Source of the DNA: Sphingopyxis panaciterrulae
GTDB taxonomy: Bacteria; Pseudomonadota; Alphaproteobacteria; Sphingomonadales; Sphingomonadaceae
Length of the DNA: 64,000 nt
Direction: 5' to 3'
Assembly: GCF_014199295.1 (NCBI RefSeq)
Contig: NZ_JACIJH010000008.1
Coordinates: 124,001 to 188,000, forward strand
Shown: piece by piece, positions 1-7,968 of the stretch
Position numbering within the stretch: position 1 is the stretch's first letter
Layout of the letters: each line of letters starts with the position of its first letter
Notes under the pieces: model-generated
What the model saw: only the letters and a program-made list of their open reading frames with translations
What the model was told of the DNA's origin: nothing
The model's database searches: none
Position numbers and translations under genes: made by a program

Positions 1-33
1 GCTCTGATTCAAGCGATTTCAGGAGAAAATCTC

Positions 34-774
34 ATGTTCGATCTCACCGGTATGACCGCCCTCGTCACCGGCGCTTCGGGCGGCATCGGGTCCGCCATTG
101 CGCAGGCGCTCGCGGCGCAGGGCGCGCGGCTTGCGGTTTCGGGGTCCAACGCCGACAAGCTGAATGCCTTTCGCGATACGCTCGGCGGTGACCATGTTGC
201 CTTGCCCTGCAACCTCGGTGATGCGGCGGCGGTCGATGCGCTCGTGCCCTCGGCGGTCGAGGCGCTGGGGCAGCTCGATATCCTTGTCAACAACGCCGGG
301 GTCACGCGCGACAATCTGATCCTGCGGATGAAGGACGAGGAATGGTCCGACGTGATCCGCATCAACCTCGAGGCCAATTTCCGCCTCGCGCGCGCCGCGG
401 CGAAACCGATGATGAAGGCGCGCTTCGGGCGGATCGTCTCGATCACCAGCGTCGTCGGTGCGACGGGCAATCCGGGGCAGGCCAATTATGCCGCGTCGAA
501 GGCCGGGGTCACCGGCATGACCAAGGCGCTCGCCCAGGAACTGGCGAGCCGCAATGTCACCGTGAACTGCGTCGCGCCGGGCTTCATCGCCACCGCAATG
601 ACCGAGGTGCTGCCAGAGGCGCAGAAGGAAGCGCTCAACCAGCGCATCCCGGCGGGCCGGATGGGCGAGGGGAGCGATATCGCCGCGGCAGTCGTCTATC
701 TCGCGTCGCGGGAAGCCGGCTATGTCACCGGGCAGACCATCCACGTGAATGGCGGGATGGCGATGCTGTCCTGA
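34..774 (+). CDS. fabG: 3-oxoacyl-ACP reductase FabG
   Basis: NADPH-dependent reductase of the fatty-acid elongation cycle, acting on 3-oxoacyl-ACP in the cytoplasm. The 246-aa product has the usual FabG length. The Rossmann motif TGASGGIG lies at residues 12-19, an NNAG motif is near residue 86, and the catalytic triad is Ser139, Tyr152 and Lys156 (ITSVVG and NYAASK). An AGGAGA ribosome binding site precedes the ATG. It ends 40 bp before the convergent TonB receptor, with a strong hairpin between. Its usual partner genes (fabD, acpP, fabF) are not visible, since the window starts just upstream. A catabolic SDR is possible, but the NYAASK context and length favour housekeeping FabG. Confidence 0.93.
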   Translation: MFDLTGMTALVTGASGGIGSAIAQALAAQGARLAVSGSNADKLNAFRDTLGGDHVALPCNLGDAAAVDALVPSAVEALGQLDILVNNAGVTRDNLILRMKDEEWSDVIRINLEANFRLARAAAKPMMKARFGRIVSITSVVGATGNPGQANYAASKAGVTGMTKALAQELASRNVTVNCVAPGFIATAMTEVLPEAQKEALNQRIPAGRMGEGSDIAAAVVYLASREAGYVTGQTIHVNGGMAMLS

Positions 775-780
775 GAAAGG

Positions 781-810
781 CCGACGCCCCGGACTTCGCC
801 GGGGCGTCGG
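781..810. terminator. Hairpin between convergent fabG and TonB receptor
   Basis: Perfect 12-bp inverted repeat: CCGACGCCCCGG at 781-792, a 6-nt loop, and CCGGGGCGTCGG at 799-810. It sits 6 bp after the fabG stop and 5 bp from the stop of the opposite-strand receptor gene, so it can serve as a bidirectional terminator. There is no long T-run on either side (only CCTTTCTC on the minus strand), so intrinsic termination may be weak. Confidence 0.65.
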
Positions 811-814
811 ATTC

Positions 815-2884
815 CTAGAAACTCGCGCGCGCGGTCAGTCGGATGTCGCGGCCGGGCAGCGGCACATAATCCTTGGTGAAGCTCGCGTGGCGCCGCGCGT
901 CGACGTCGAAGATATTGTTCGCCGCGAGCGTCAGCGACAGATTCTTCGTTTCGGGCAGCGGACGCCAACTGATCGAGGCGTTGACCAAAGTGAAGCCCTT
1001 CGTCGGCGTCTCGAACTGCGCGATGCGATTCTGGTCGTCGGTCCATTCGACCTCGGCGCGCACATCGAGGCGCTCGCCGTTCGCCTCGATGCCGCCGAGG
1101 ATGCGCAGCGGCGGGATGCGAGGGATATAGGGACCGTTGTCGATCTTCGCGCGGGTCATGTCGGCGGTGACGTCGGCGCCGATGTGGAAGCCGCCGATCT
1201 GTGCGAGCGGTGCGGCGCCCTCAAACTCGAAGCCCCAGACGCGCGCCTTGTCCTGCCGGAACAGGTACAGTGGCAGGTCGTCCTCGACCTCGCCGGTCTC
1301 GGTTTCATAGATGAAATCGTCGAACCAGCTCGCATAGCCGGTCAGCCCGGCCTTCCAGCCGTCGCGGTTGAACTTGATCGACGCCTCGCCGCCCCAGCTC
1401 GTTTCCTTGCCGAAGGTCGGATCGCCGCGTTCATAAGCCTGGGTTGCGGCGTGCGGGCCGTCGGAGAGCAGCTCCTCGGGCGACGGCGCTCGCTCGCTAC
1501 GTGAGCCCGAAACGCTGACCTTCAGGCCATCGGCAAGCTGATAGCTGAGTCCGAGCGCGCCCGACAGGCTGTTGAAGGCTCGATCATAGCCGATCGAGTT
1601 CGCGGTGATGCCGACATGCTCGTAACGCAGCGCCGCCTCGATCGTCGCGGCGCCGAGTTCATATTCCTGGAGGGTGAAGAGCGCATATTTCTGGCTCTCG
1701 TTGCGCGGCAGAAAGGCTTCGTCGCCGATCGCGGCGAAATCGCGCGAGCCATATTGCACGCCGCTCGCGCCGCGCCAGCCGCCGCGGTCGTTCTGGGCGA
1801 ATTCGGCGCGGAACTCGATGCCCTTGTTGAGGAAGGTCGTGCCGGGCACGCCATCGTCATATTCGGTGTGGGTATAATCGCCATAGGCGCCGCGCAGCCG
1901 GAGCTTGCCGAAGAAGCCGTCGCCAAGTTCGACCTCGCCGCGCACGTCGGCACGATATTGCCGCAGCTTGATCGTCGGTTCCTCGCCCAGGTCAGCGCGC
2001 GGCGGGATGCCATATTCGCTGTCGAGATGGCCGAAGGACACGCCAAGTGACCCGCCGTCGTTCACGAAGGCACCGCCGATGCCGAGACTGGTGCTCGTGC
2101 TGCGGCTGTTCGGCACGCGGCCGCGGCTGTTGGCGGCGCTCGTCAGCCGCTCGGCCTCCGCGGCGTCGCCGGTGTCGGCAGCATCGGAGGCGAGCGACAG
2201 CAGATGCTCGCGCAGCGGCTCGGCATAGATCAGCCCACCGACGCGCATGTCGCCCGAATTGCGGTAATTGCCGTCGACATGGACGACGAACTGGCCGCTG
2301 ACCGGTACGTCGACCGACGCGCCGATGCCGACGTCGTCGGCGGCGCTGCCATAGCTTGCGAGTGCGTCGATATGCACGGGTTCTTCGGGAACGCCGCGCG
2401 GAATGCGGCGATCGAAGACGTTGACCGCTCCGCCGACCGCCTGGCTCGAAAAGAGCAGCACGGAGGGGCCGCGCAAAATCTCGATGCGCTCGGCGGTCAG
2501 CGGGTCGATGCTGACGCCGTGGTCGGCGGAGGTCGTCGAGGCGTCGATCGACCCGATGCCGTCGACGAGCACCGCGACGCGCTCGCCCGAAAACCCGCGC
2601 AGCACCGGCCGCGAGGCGCCGGGCGAGAAGCTGGTCGCCGAGACGCCGGGCTGATTGGTCAGGCTGTCGCCGATCTGGCCGCGAATGTCCTGCGCCAGCT
2701 TCTCGCCTTCCAAGACCGAGATATTGCCGAGGATATCGAGGCTTCGGACATAGGGGGCGGTAACGACGATCGCCTGATCGGTGTGAAAATCATCCTCGCC
2801 GTCCCGGGCGGTGGTATCCTGTGCATAGGCGGGCGCCGAGAGCAGCAGGGCAAGCGTCAGGGTCGCGGAGGGGAAAAGGCGCAT
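815..2884 (-). CDS. TonB-dependent outer-membrane receptor
   Basis: 689-aa outer-membrane receptor. A signal peptide (MRLFPSATLTLALLLS...AYAQ) is followed by a TonB-box-like segment (AIVVTAP, about residues 38-44), a plug domain with the motifs PVLRGFSGERV and ERIEILRGPS (about 90-140), and a 22-strand barrel ending in a C-terminal Phe (TARASF), as BamA substrates do. A loop segment with YGIPPRADL and the general layout resemble the ZnuD-type zinc receptors, but this is a weak resemblance and the ligand is not established. It is transcribed alone, convergent with fabG. Its promoter region contains an imperfect 21-bp dyad 48 bp upstream of the start. Confidence 0.88.
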   Translation of the reverse strand: MRLFPSATLTLALLLSAPAYAQDTTARDGEDDFHTDQAIVVTAPYVRSLDILGNISVLEGEKLAQDIRGQIGDSLTNQPGVSATSFSPGASRPVLRGFSGERVAVLVDGIGSIDASTTSADHGVSIDPLTAERIEILRGPSVLLFSSQAVGGAVNVFDRRIPRGVPEEPVHIDALASYGSAADDVGIGASVDVPVSGQFVVHVDGNYRNSGDMRVGGLIYAEPLREHLLSLASDAADTGDAAEAERLTSAANSRGRVPNSRSTSTSLGIGGAFVNDGGSLGVSFGHLDSEYGIPPRADLGEEPTIKLRQYRADVRGEVELGDGFFGKLRLRGAYGDYTHTEYDDGVPGTTFLNKGIEFRAEFAQNDRGGWRGASGVQYGSRDFAAIGDEAFLPRNESQKYALFTLQEYELGAATIEAALRYEHVGITANSIGYDRAFNSLSGALGLSYQLADGLKVSVSGSRSERAPSPEELLSDGPHAATQAYERGDPTFGKETSWGGEASIKFNRDGWKAGLTGYASWFDDFIYETETGEVEDDLPLYLFRQDKARVWGFEFEGAAPLAQIGGFHIGADVTADMTRAKIDNGPYIPRIPPLRILGGIEANGERLDVRAEVEWTDDQNRIAQFETPTKGFTLVNASISWRPLPETKNLSLTLAANNIFDVDARRHASFTKDYVPLPGRDIRLTARASF

Positions 2885-2931
2885 GAGTTGGATGATCCTG
2901 TTATCGGTGGCTGACTGCGACTGCGCAGTAA

Positions 2932-2952
2932 TGATATACTGTTACAATATCA
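2932..2952 (-). promoter_or_regulatory. Imperfect dyad upstream of TonB receptor (possible Zur-type operator)
   Basis: A 21-bp AT-rich dyad with outer arms TGATAT and ATATCA; 7 of 10 base pairs are symmetrical. It lies 48 bp upstream of the receptor start in otherwise GC-rich DNA. Its core TGTTACAATATC resembles the Zur consensus GTTATAATATAAC in part. Metal regulation is therefore only a suggestion; the dyad itself is directly visible. Confidence 0.35.
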
Positions 2953-3079
2953 ACCCCGGTGAGCGACGTCGGCGCGCGTTGGTCGGACCCCATGGCCCGT
3001 TGGTCGACAAAGCCGGGGCTTGGCGGGGCCAAGCGAAGCTGTCTTGCGGCGACCCGAAGGCCGCCCTAGATCAAGGGGC

Positions 3080-4048
3080 ATGATCATTGCGGAAAACAGC
3101 CTGAAGCTGATCGGCAACACGCCGCTGGTGCTGCTCAAGGGGCCGAGTGAGGAAACCGGCTGCGAAATCTGGGGCAAATGCGAATATGCGAACCCCGGCG
3201 GCTCGGTGAAGGATCGCGCGGCGCTCTATATCGTGCGCGACGCGGAAGCGAACGGCAGCCTTCGCCCCGGTGGCACGATTGTCGAGGGCACGGCGGGCAA
3301 CACCGGCATCGGCCTTGCGCTCGTCGGCAATGCGCTCGGCTACAAGACGATCATCGTCATGCCCGACAACCAGAGCGCGGAGAAGATGGCGACGATCCGC
3401 GCCCTGGGCGCCGAGCTGGTGCTGGTGCCGCCCGCGCCCTTCGCCAACCCCGGCCATTTCGTCCACACCTCGCGCCGCATCGCCGAGGAGACCGACAATG
3501 CGATCTGGGCCAACCAGTTCGACAATATCGCCAACCGGAAATCGCACATCTTCGGTACCGCCGAAGAGATCTGGGACCAGATGGACGGGCGCATCGACGG
3601 CTTCACCTGCGCCGCGGGCACCGGCGGGACGATCGCGGGAACCGGGCTGGGCCTGAAGGCGAAGGACGAAAAGATCGCCATCGCGCTGACCGACCCGCAC
3701 GGCGCCGGACTCTATAATTACTACAAGTGCGGCGAACTGAAGCCCGAAGGGTCGAGCGTCGCGGAGGGGATCGGCCAGAACCGCATCACCGCCAATCTGG
3801 AAGGCGCGCCGATCGACACGCAATTCCGCATCTCCGACGCCGAGGGGCTGGCGGTCGTGCGCCGCCTGCTCGACGAGGAGGGGCTGTGCCTCGGCCTGTC
3901 GTCGGGGATCAACGTGGCGGGCGCAATGGCGCTCGCGCGCCAGCTCGGCCCCGGCAAGCGCATTGCAACCATATTGTGCGACAGCGGGTTTCGCTATCTG
4001 TCGACACTCTACAACCCCGAATGGCTGGCGAGCAAAGGATTGGCATGA
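3080..4048 (+). CDS. Cysteine synthase family protein (PLP-dependent)
   Basis: PLP-dependent beta-replacement enzyme that makes cysteine from O-acetylserine and sulfide, 322 aa from the ATG at 3080 (preceded by AAGGGG; an in-frame start 20 codons upstream has no good ribosome binding site). The PLP lysine is Lys44 in NPGGSVKDRA. The substrate loop EGTAGNTGIG is near residues 69-78, and the glycine-rich phosphate loop AAGTGGTIAGTG is central. The stop overlaps the next gene by ATGA. It could be CysK or a related O-acetylserine or cystathionine synthase; the fold and chemistry are clear, the exact isozyme is not. Confidence 0.87.
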   Translation: MIIAENSLKLIGNTPLVLLKGPSEETGCEIWGKCEYANPGGSVKDRAALYIVRDAEANGSLRPGGTIVEGTAGNTGIGLALVGNALGYKTIIVMPDNQSAEKMATIRALGAELVLVPPAPFANPGHFVHTSRRIAEETDNAIWANQFDNIANRKSHIFGTAEEIWDQMDGRIDGFTCAAGTGGTIAGTGLGLKAKDEKIAIALTDPHGAGLYNYYKCGELKPEGSSVAEGIGQNRITANLEGAPIDTQFRISDAEGLAVVRRLLDEEGLCLGLSSGINVAGAMALARQLGPGKRIATILCDSGFRYLSTLYNPEWLASKGLA

Positions 4049-4440
4049 AGAAGCCCGGCGCGATCGAAACGGCCGCCGCGGTGGCATCGCCGCCGGCCCC
4101 GGCGATGCTCACGCCTGCGCACGACACGATGCGACGGCTGCAGATCGGCGTCGCCGGGCTGCTGTCCGTGCTGCTGCTCGTCGGGCTGGCGGGCGTGATC
4201 GGCGACCGCGCCCGTGAGAGCGCGACCAAAAGCGCCGCGGCGACCGACAAGGTCCAGATGCCCGGCGAGGCGGCCGCGAGCCCGCCCGCCAGCGCGCCGC
4301 TCGAGGAACTGGGGGTCCAGCCCGTCTCGAAGGACGAGAATGAAGCCGTATCGGTGAAGGTGCCGCAGGCGGCGCCGATCGTCCCCGACCTTCAACCCGA
4401 TCCCGAATTGCAGCGCGCGCGCCAGTCGAAGAAACAGTGA
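4045..4440 (+). CDS. Small single-pass membrane protein, Pro/Ala-rich, unknown function
   Basis: 131-aa protein I do not recognise. It has a short cytoplasmic N-terminus, one hydrophobic segment (about residues 33-52, IGVAGLLSVLLLVGLAG), then a low-complexity region rich in Ala, Pro, Glu and Val, likely periplasmic. Start and stop overlap both neighbours (ATGA with the cysteine synthase, GTGA with the next gene), so the three genes form one translationally coupled unit. The position just upstream of the dcw cluster is suggestive only. Confidence 0.7.
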   Translation: MKKPGAIETAAAVASPPAPAMLTPAHDTMRRLQIGVAGLLSVLLLVGLAGVIGDRARESATKSAAATDKVQMPGEAAASPPASAPLEELGVQPVSKDENEAVSVKVPQAAPIVPDLQPDPELQRARQSKKQ

Positions 4441-5573
4441 CCGCGTGGGTCCGCCCCGCCGCCGTCGCGGCGCTGGCGGTGGCGCTCGCCTGGGTCGCGG
4501 GCGGGCAGGCGGTGCTCGGACGCATCGATCCCGCGCTCGCCTTTCCCTTGCTGATGATGCCGATGCTACTGCTCGCCGGATGGCAGCGGCGCGAGGATGT
4601 TCCGGCGCGCCGCCGCGCCGCCGCCGCCGCCCTGCTGTTGTTAGCCGTCCTGCAAGGCGCGCTGGCGTGGGCGCTCGCGGATTCGGTCGCATGGGGGCAA
4701 CTCGCCTTCGTTTTCGGCGGAGGCGCCGTCGCGGCCCTGACCGCCGATTGGCTCGTCCGGCGGCGGGGGCGGGCGGTGCGGTGCCTGCTGGGCATTGCGG
4801 CGCTGCTGGGCTGGTTCGTGGGCGGACATCTGCTGCTGGCGACGCTCTATCGCCCGGCGGCGACCGCCCGCCCCGCCGCCGTCACCATGCTTACCAGCCT
4901 GCCGCTGCGCTGGGCGCAGGGCGACGACATGGCGGCGATGATCGCGCAAGGGGCGGACGAGGACCCGGCGCTGCTGCGGCTCGAAGCTGCGGGGCCGGTG
5001 CAGCTCGTCGACAGCCTGGCCGACCATGTGCCGCCGTCCGGCGCCGCGCTGCTGCTCGCGCATCCGCCTGCGCTGGCACCGCGCGATCTGGTCGCGGTCG
5101 ATGCCTTCGTGCGCGGCGGCGGCCGCGCGGTGATCCTTGCCGATCCTCTCTCGGGCTGGCCGGCACGCCATCCGCTCGGCGATCCGCGCAATCCGCCGGT
5201 CACCAGCTTGCTGACCCCGCTACTCGACCATTGGGGCGTGACGCTCGGCGCCGCGCCGCTCGGCGAGCGCGGGGCGCGGGATTTCGATGTGGCAGGGGGG
5301 CGGCTGCGGCTGTTCAGCGCCGGCCGCTTCGAAAGCCTGCCGCCCGGCTGCCGCGCCTTCGCCGGCGCGCGGATCGCGCACTGCCGTATCGGCGCGGGCG
5401 AGGCGTGGCTCGTCGGCGATGCCGACCTGCTCTTTGCGCCGCTCTGGCAGCCGCTGCTTCCTGGCGCGGCGCATCTGCGGCGCGCCGACACGATGGAATG
5501 GCTCGACGCCCGGCTGCGGGGCGGCGGAGCGGGTGCCGCGTGGTTCCGGCCGCTCTGGATCGGCGCCGCCTGA
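4437..5573 (+). CDS. Membrane protein with GldG/DUF4350-like domain
   Basis: 378-aa protein starting at GTG 4437 inside the stop of the upstream gene. The N-terminal part holds several hydrophobic segments (about residues 5-25, 29-46, 60-80 and 118-138). The remaining 240 residues are soluble and resemble the auxiliary domain of GldG-like ABC systems: an LLLAHPPAL strand, then VDAFVRGGGRAVILADP and LLDHWGV, a pattern typical of glutamine-amidotransferase-like DUF4350 folds. No ATPase partner is encoded nearby. Coupled to the cysteine synthase and the small membrane protein. The function is unknown; the domain assignment is by pattern only. Confidence 0.6.
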   Translation: MTAWVRPAAVAALAVALAWVAGGQAVLGRIDPALAFPLLMMPMLLLAGWQRREDVPARRRAAAAALLLLAVLQGALAWALADSVAWGQLAFVFGGGAVAALTADWLVRRRGRAVRCLLGIAALLGWFVGGHLLLATLYRPAATARPAAVTMLTSLPLRWAQGDDMAAMIAQGADEDPALLRLEAAGPVQLVDSLADHVPPSGAALLLAHPPALAPRDLVAVDAFVRGGGRAVILADPLSGWPARHPLGDPRNPPVTSLLTPLLDHWGVTLGAAPLGERGARDFDVAGGRLRLFSAGRFESLPPGCRAFAGARIAHCRIGAGEAWLVGDADLLFAPLWQPLLPGAAHLRRADTMEWLDARLRGGGAGAAWFRPLWIGAA

Positions 5574-5690
5574 ACCGACGCCGATAGGCTTTTCTTTTTG
5601 CACGATTTCACCGTCGCCCGGCGTGTGTCGGTCGAATGGTCCCTGTGCGAAGGGGTTTTGCCCCATTTTTGCGACGAATAGGGGCTGAAT

Positions 5691-5725
5691 TCCCTATTTC
5701 ACCCTAATTTACCCCTTTCCACCCC
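5691..5725 (-). promoter_or_regulatory. MraZ-type box: four 10-bp-periodic GGG repeats
   Basis: On the minus strand, four GGG triplets recur with an exact period of 10 bp (CCC on the plus strand at 5692, 5702, 5712 and 5722), separated by AT-rich spacers. MraZ octamers are known to bind direct GGG-containing repeats of 10-bp period upstream of mraZ and repress the dcw operon. The array begins about 125 bp upstream of the mraZ ATG. The periodicity is seen directly; MraZ binding is inferred from the family. Confidence 0.65.
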
Positions 5726-5745
5726 GATTGAGACTTGGTAGGCAG

Positions 5746-5804
5746 GAATCGGAGAGGGGCATTCTCCACCCGAGTCCATTGGCGCGGAATCCTGCGATTC
5801 CGCG
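5746..5804. promoter_or_regulatory. GANTC cluster and dyad upstream of mraZ
   Basis: Four GANTC sites (5746 GAATC, 5772 GAGTC, 5787 GAATC, 5796 GATTC) lie within 55 bp. The last two are the arms of a 9-bp inverted repeat, CGCGGAATC / GATTCCGCG (5783-5791 and 5796-5804) with a 4-nt loop. GANTC is the CcrM methylation target, and in Caulobacter methylated GANTC with GcrA activates division genes such as ftsZ. A cell-cycle role here is an inference from that knowledge and the clustering. Confidence 0.5.
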
Positions 5805-5849
5805 GTCGGGAAAGTTTTGCCCGGTGGCGCGAGAACGGGGGCGACAGCG

Positions 5850-6350
5850 ATGGCGATTGTAACGCCGGGCCGATACTCCGGCACCAATTTCGCCGCGATC
5901 GATGGCAAGGGACGCATCGCCGTCCCCTCGCAGTTCCGCAACAATGTGCCCCTCAATGCGGACGGTCAGCGCGTGCTCTGGGTCGGTTTTCACGAAAAGC
6001 TGCCCTGTCTGGTCGCCTATGGTCAGGACCAGTACGACCGCCTCTCCGACGAGATCGAACGCGACCGCGACACCGCGCTCGCGCGCAACCTCGATTTCGA
6101 CGAGGATGAGGCGTTCAAGCAGCGCTTCAGCTATACCGAGGCCTATACGCTCGACGACAGCGGGCGTTTTCTTCCCAACTTCACCGCGCGCGACCGCGTC
6201 GGCGATGCCGGCGCGACCGCCTTCGTCGGCTCGGGCCGGCGTTTCGAGATCTGGTGGCTACCGGCGCTCGCCGACTGCGCCGAGGCCGACCCGGTGCTGC
6301 GGCGCCTGGCCGCCAACTGGGCGGAGACCAAGGGGAAGGGGCGCAAATGA
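5850..6350 (+). CDS. mraZ: Transcriptional regulator / division protein MraZ
   Basis: First gene of the division and cell wall cluster; 166 aa from ATG 5850. It consists of two MraZ/AbrB-type swapped-hairpin repeats, the first with [12 protein letters not shown] (about residues 19-30), the second with [10 protein letters not shown] (about 103-112). MraZ forms a ring octamer that binds 10-bp-spaced GGG repeats and usually represses its own operon; such repeats are present upstream at 5691-5725. The stop overlaps rsmH (ATGA). A longer start at 5817 is possible but would add residues absent from the family. Confidence 0.95.
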   Translation: MAIVTPGRYSGTNFAAIDGKGRIAVPSQFRNNVPLNADGQRVLWVGFHEKLPCLVAYGQDQYDRLSDEIERDRDTALARNLDFDEDEAFKQRFSYTEAYTLDDSGRFLPNFTARDRVGDAGATAFVGSGRRFEIWWLPALADCAEADPVLRRLAANWAETKGKGRK

Positions 6351-7327
6351 GCGAGCTTCCCCGCGATTCCCGCCACGATCCGGTCCTCCGCGACGAGGTC
6401 CTCGCCGCGCTCGCCATCGCCCCGGACGAGCGCCATGTCGACGCGACCTTCGGTGCTGGCGGCTACACCCGTGCGATGCTCGCGGCGGGCGCGGAGGTCA
6501 TCGCCTGTGACCGCGACCCCGACGCGATCGCAGAAGGGCAGGCGCTGGTCGAGGAGGCGGGCGGCCGCCTGACGCTGGTGCACGGCCGCTTCGGCGAGAT
6601 CGACCGGCTGCTCGGCGAGCGCGGCATCGACGCGATCGACGGCATCGTCTTCGACATCGGCGTGTCGTCGATGCAGCTCGACCGCGACGCACGCGGCTTT
6701 TCCTTCCAGAAGGATGGCCCGCTCGACATGCGCATGGCGCAGGAAGGCGAAAGCGCCGCCGACTGGCTCAACCGCGCCGACGAGGACGAGATCGCCGACG
6801 TCCTCTATCATTATGGCGACGAGCGCCAGTCGCGCCGCGTCGCGCGCGCGATCGTCGCCGCGCGGCCGCTGTCGCGTACCGGCGAGCTGGCGGCGGTCAT
6901 CCGCAAGGCGCTGCGTCACCCCCCCGGCGCGCCCAAGGACCCTGCGACCAAGAGCTTTCAGGCGATCCGCATCCACATCAACGGCGAACTCGACGAGCTG
7001 AAGGCCGGTCTCGACGCGGCGGAAAAGCTGCTGCGTCCCGGCGGCCGCCTCGCGGTGGTCAGTTTCCACAGCGCCGAGGATCGCATCGTCAAGACATTCC
7101 TGCGCGAACGCAGCGGAGGCGATGCCCGCGCTTCGCGCCACCGGCCCGCGCTCGCCCCTCCGGCGCGGGCCGCAACTTTCGACACCCCGGCGCGCAAGGT
7201 GCGCCCGGGCAAGGCCGAGGAAGCGCGCAATCCGCGCGCGCGCTCGGCGACGCTGCGCAGCGCGGTGCGAACCGCGGCGCCCGCCTGGACCGGCGGCGAC
7301 ACCACGAAGGAGGCGATGTCATGTTGA
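6347..7327 (+). CDS. rsmH: 16S rRNA (cytosine(1402)-N4)-methyltransferase RsmH
   Basis: SAM-dependent methyltransferase (formerly MraW) that methylates C1402 of 16S rRNA at N4. 326 aa, close to the family norm. The N-terminal [10 protein letters not shown] and SAM-binding [11 protein letters not shown] (about residues 29-45) are followed by the helical insert and the conserved [11 protein letters not shown] near the C-terminus. The tail (about the last 60 residues) is Arg/Ala-rich and variable. The start overlaps mraZ and the end overlaps ftsL by 7 bp, so it is an internal dcw cistron. Confidence 0.95.
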   Translation: MSELPRDSRHDPVLRDEVLAALAIAPDERHVDATFGAGGYTRAMLAAGAEVIACDRDPDAIAEGQALVEEAGGRLTLVHGRFGEIDRLLGERGIDAIDGIVFDIGVSSMQLDRDARGFSFQKDGPLDMRMAQEGESAADWLNRADEDEIADVLYHYGDERQSRRVARAIVAARPLSRTGELAAVIRKALRHPPGAPKDPATKSFQAIRIHINGELDELKAGLDAAEKLLRPGGRLAVVSFHSAEDRIVKTFLRERSGGDARASRHRPALAPPARAATFDTPARKVRPGKAEEARNPRARSATLRSAVRTAAPAWTGGDTTKEAMSC

Positions 7328-7962
7328 TGGCGGCACGCAAGCTTCAGGGAATCGGCCTGGTGCTTCTCGTTCTGGTCTTCGCGATGATGCTCTATCCCGT
7401 GTCGCTCAAGGTCGCGGCGACGCGCAGCGAACTGGCGCAGATCGACAAGCAGATCAGCCGCGCCCGCGACAATATCCGCTACCTCGAATCCGAACTCGCG
7501 GTGCGCGCCTCGATGCGCCAGCTCGAGCGGTGGAATGCCGAGAGCTTCGGCTATTCGGCGCCCACGGCCGATCAATATCTGGCGAGCGAGCGCCAGCTTG
7601 CCTCGCTCGACCGCTTGCCGCGCGCGAGCGGCGCCAACGACGTCGCACCGGTGCTGATGGCGATGGTGAGTCCGGTCGCGTCGCCCGCCGCCGCCGAGCC
7701 TGCTCAGCCCAAGGCGGCCGACAAGCCCGCCGTCGCTGCGCCGGCGGCGCCCAAGCCGGCGGCGGTGAAGCCGGCCGCCTCCAAGCCGATCCAGCTCGCG
7801 CAGGCCGAGACGCGCGCCGTCGTCCGCTCGGATTCGGCGGCACGCATGGTTCCGACGCGGCGCCATGAACAGATGCGAATGATCGAAGATCAACTCCTTT
7901 CCGATTCGACGCTGGCGGAGCTCAAGCGTAGCGCCGCCGCCGAAGCCGCAGGAGGACGATAG
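7321..7962 (+). CDS. ftsL: Cell division protein FtsL-like
   Basis: Bitopic division protein in the canonical position between rsmH and ftsI. The 213-aa product has a short cytoplasmic tail, one transmembrane helix (about residues 10-28), and a periplasmic coiled coil ([19 protein letters not shown] region, about 35-75). An Ala/Pro/Lys-rich linker (about 120-170) and a C-terminal helix make it longer than E. coli FtsL (121 aa). AAGGAGG just upstream supports ATG 7321. FtsL with FtsB and FtsQ activates FtsWI. No ftsB is seen here. The name rests mostly on position and topology. Confidence 0.8.
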   Translation: MLMAARKLQGIGLVLLVLVFAMMLYPVSLKVAATRSELAQIDKQISRARDNIRYLESELAVRASMRQLERWNAESFGYSAPTADQYLASERQLASLDRLPRASGANDVAPVLMAMVSPVASPAAAEPAQPKAADKPAVAAPAAPKPAAVKPAASKPIQLAQAETRAVVRSDSAARMVPTRRHEQMRMIEDQLLSDSTLAELKRSAAAEAAGGR

Positions 7963-7968
7963 GGCGCG

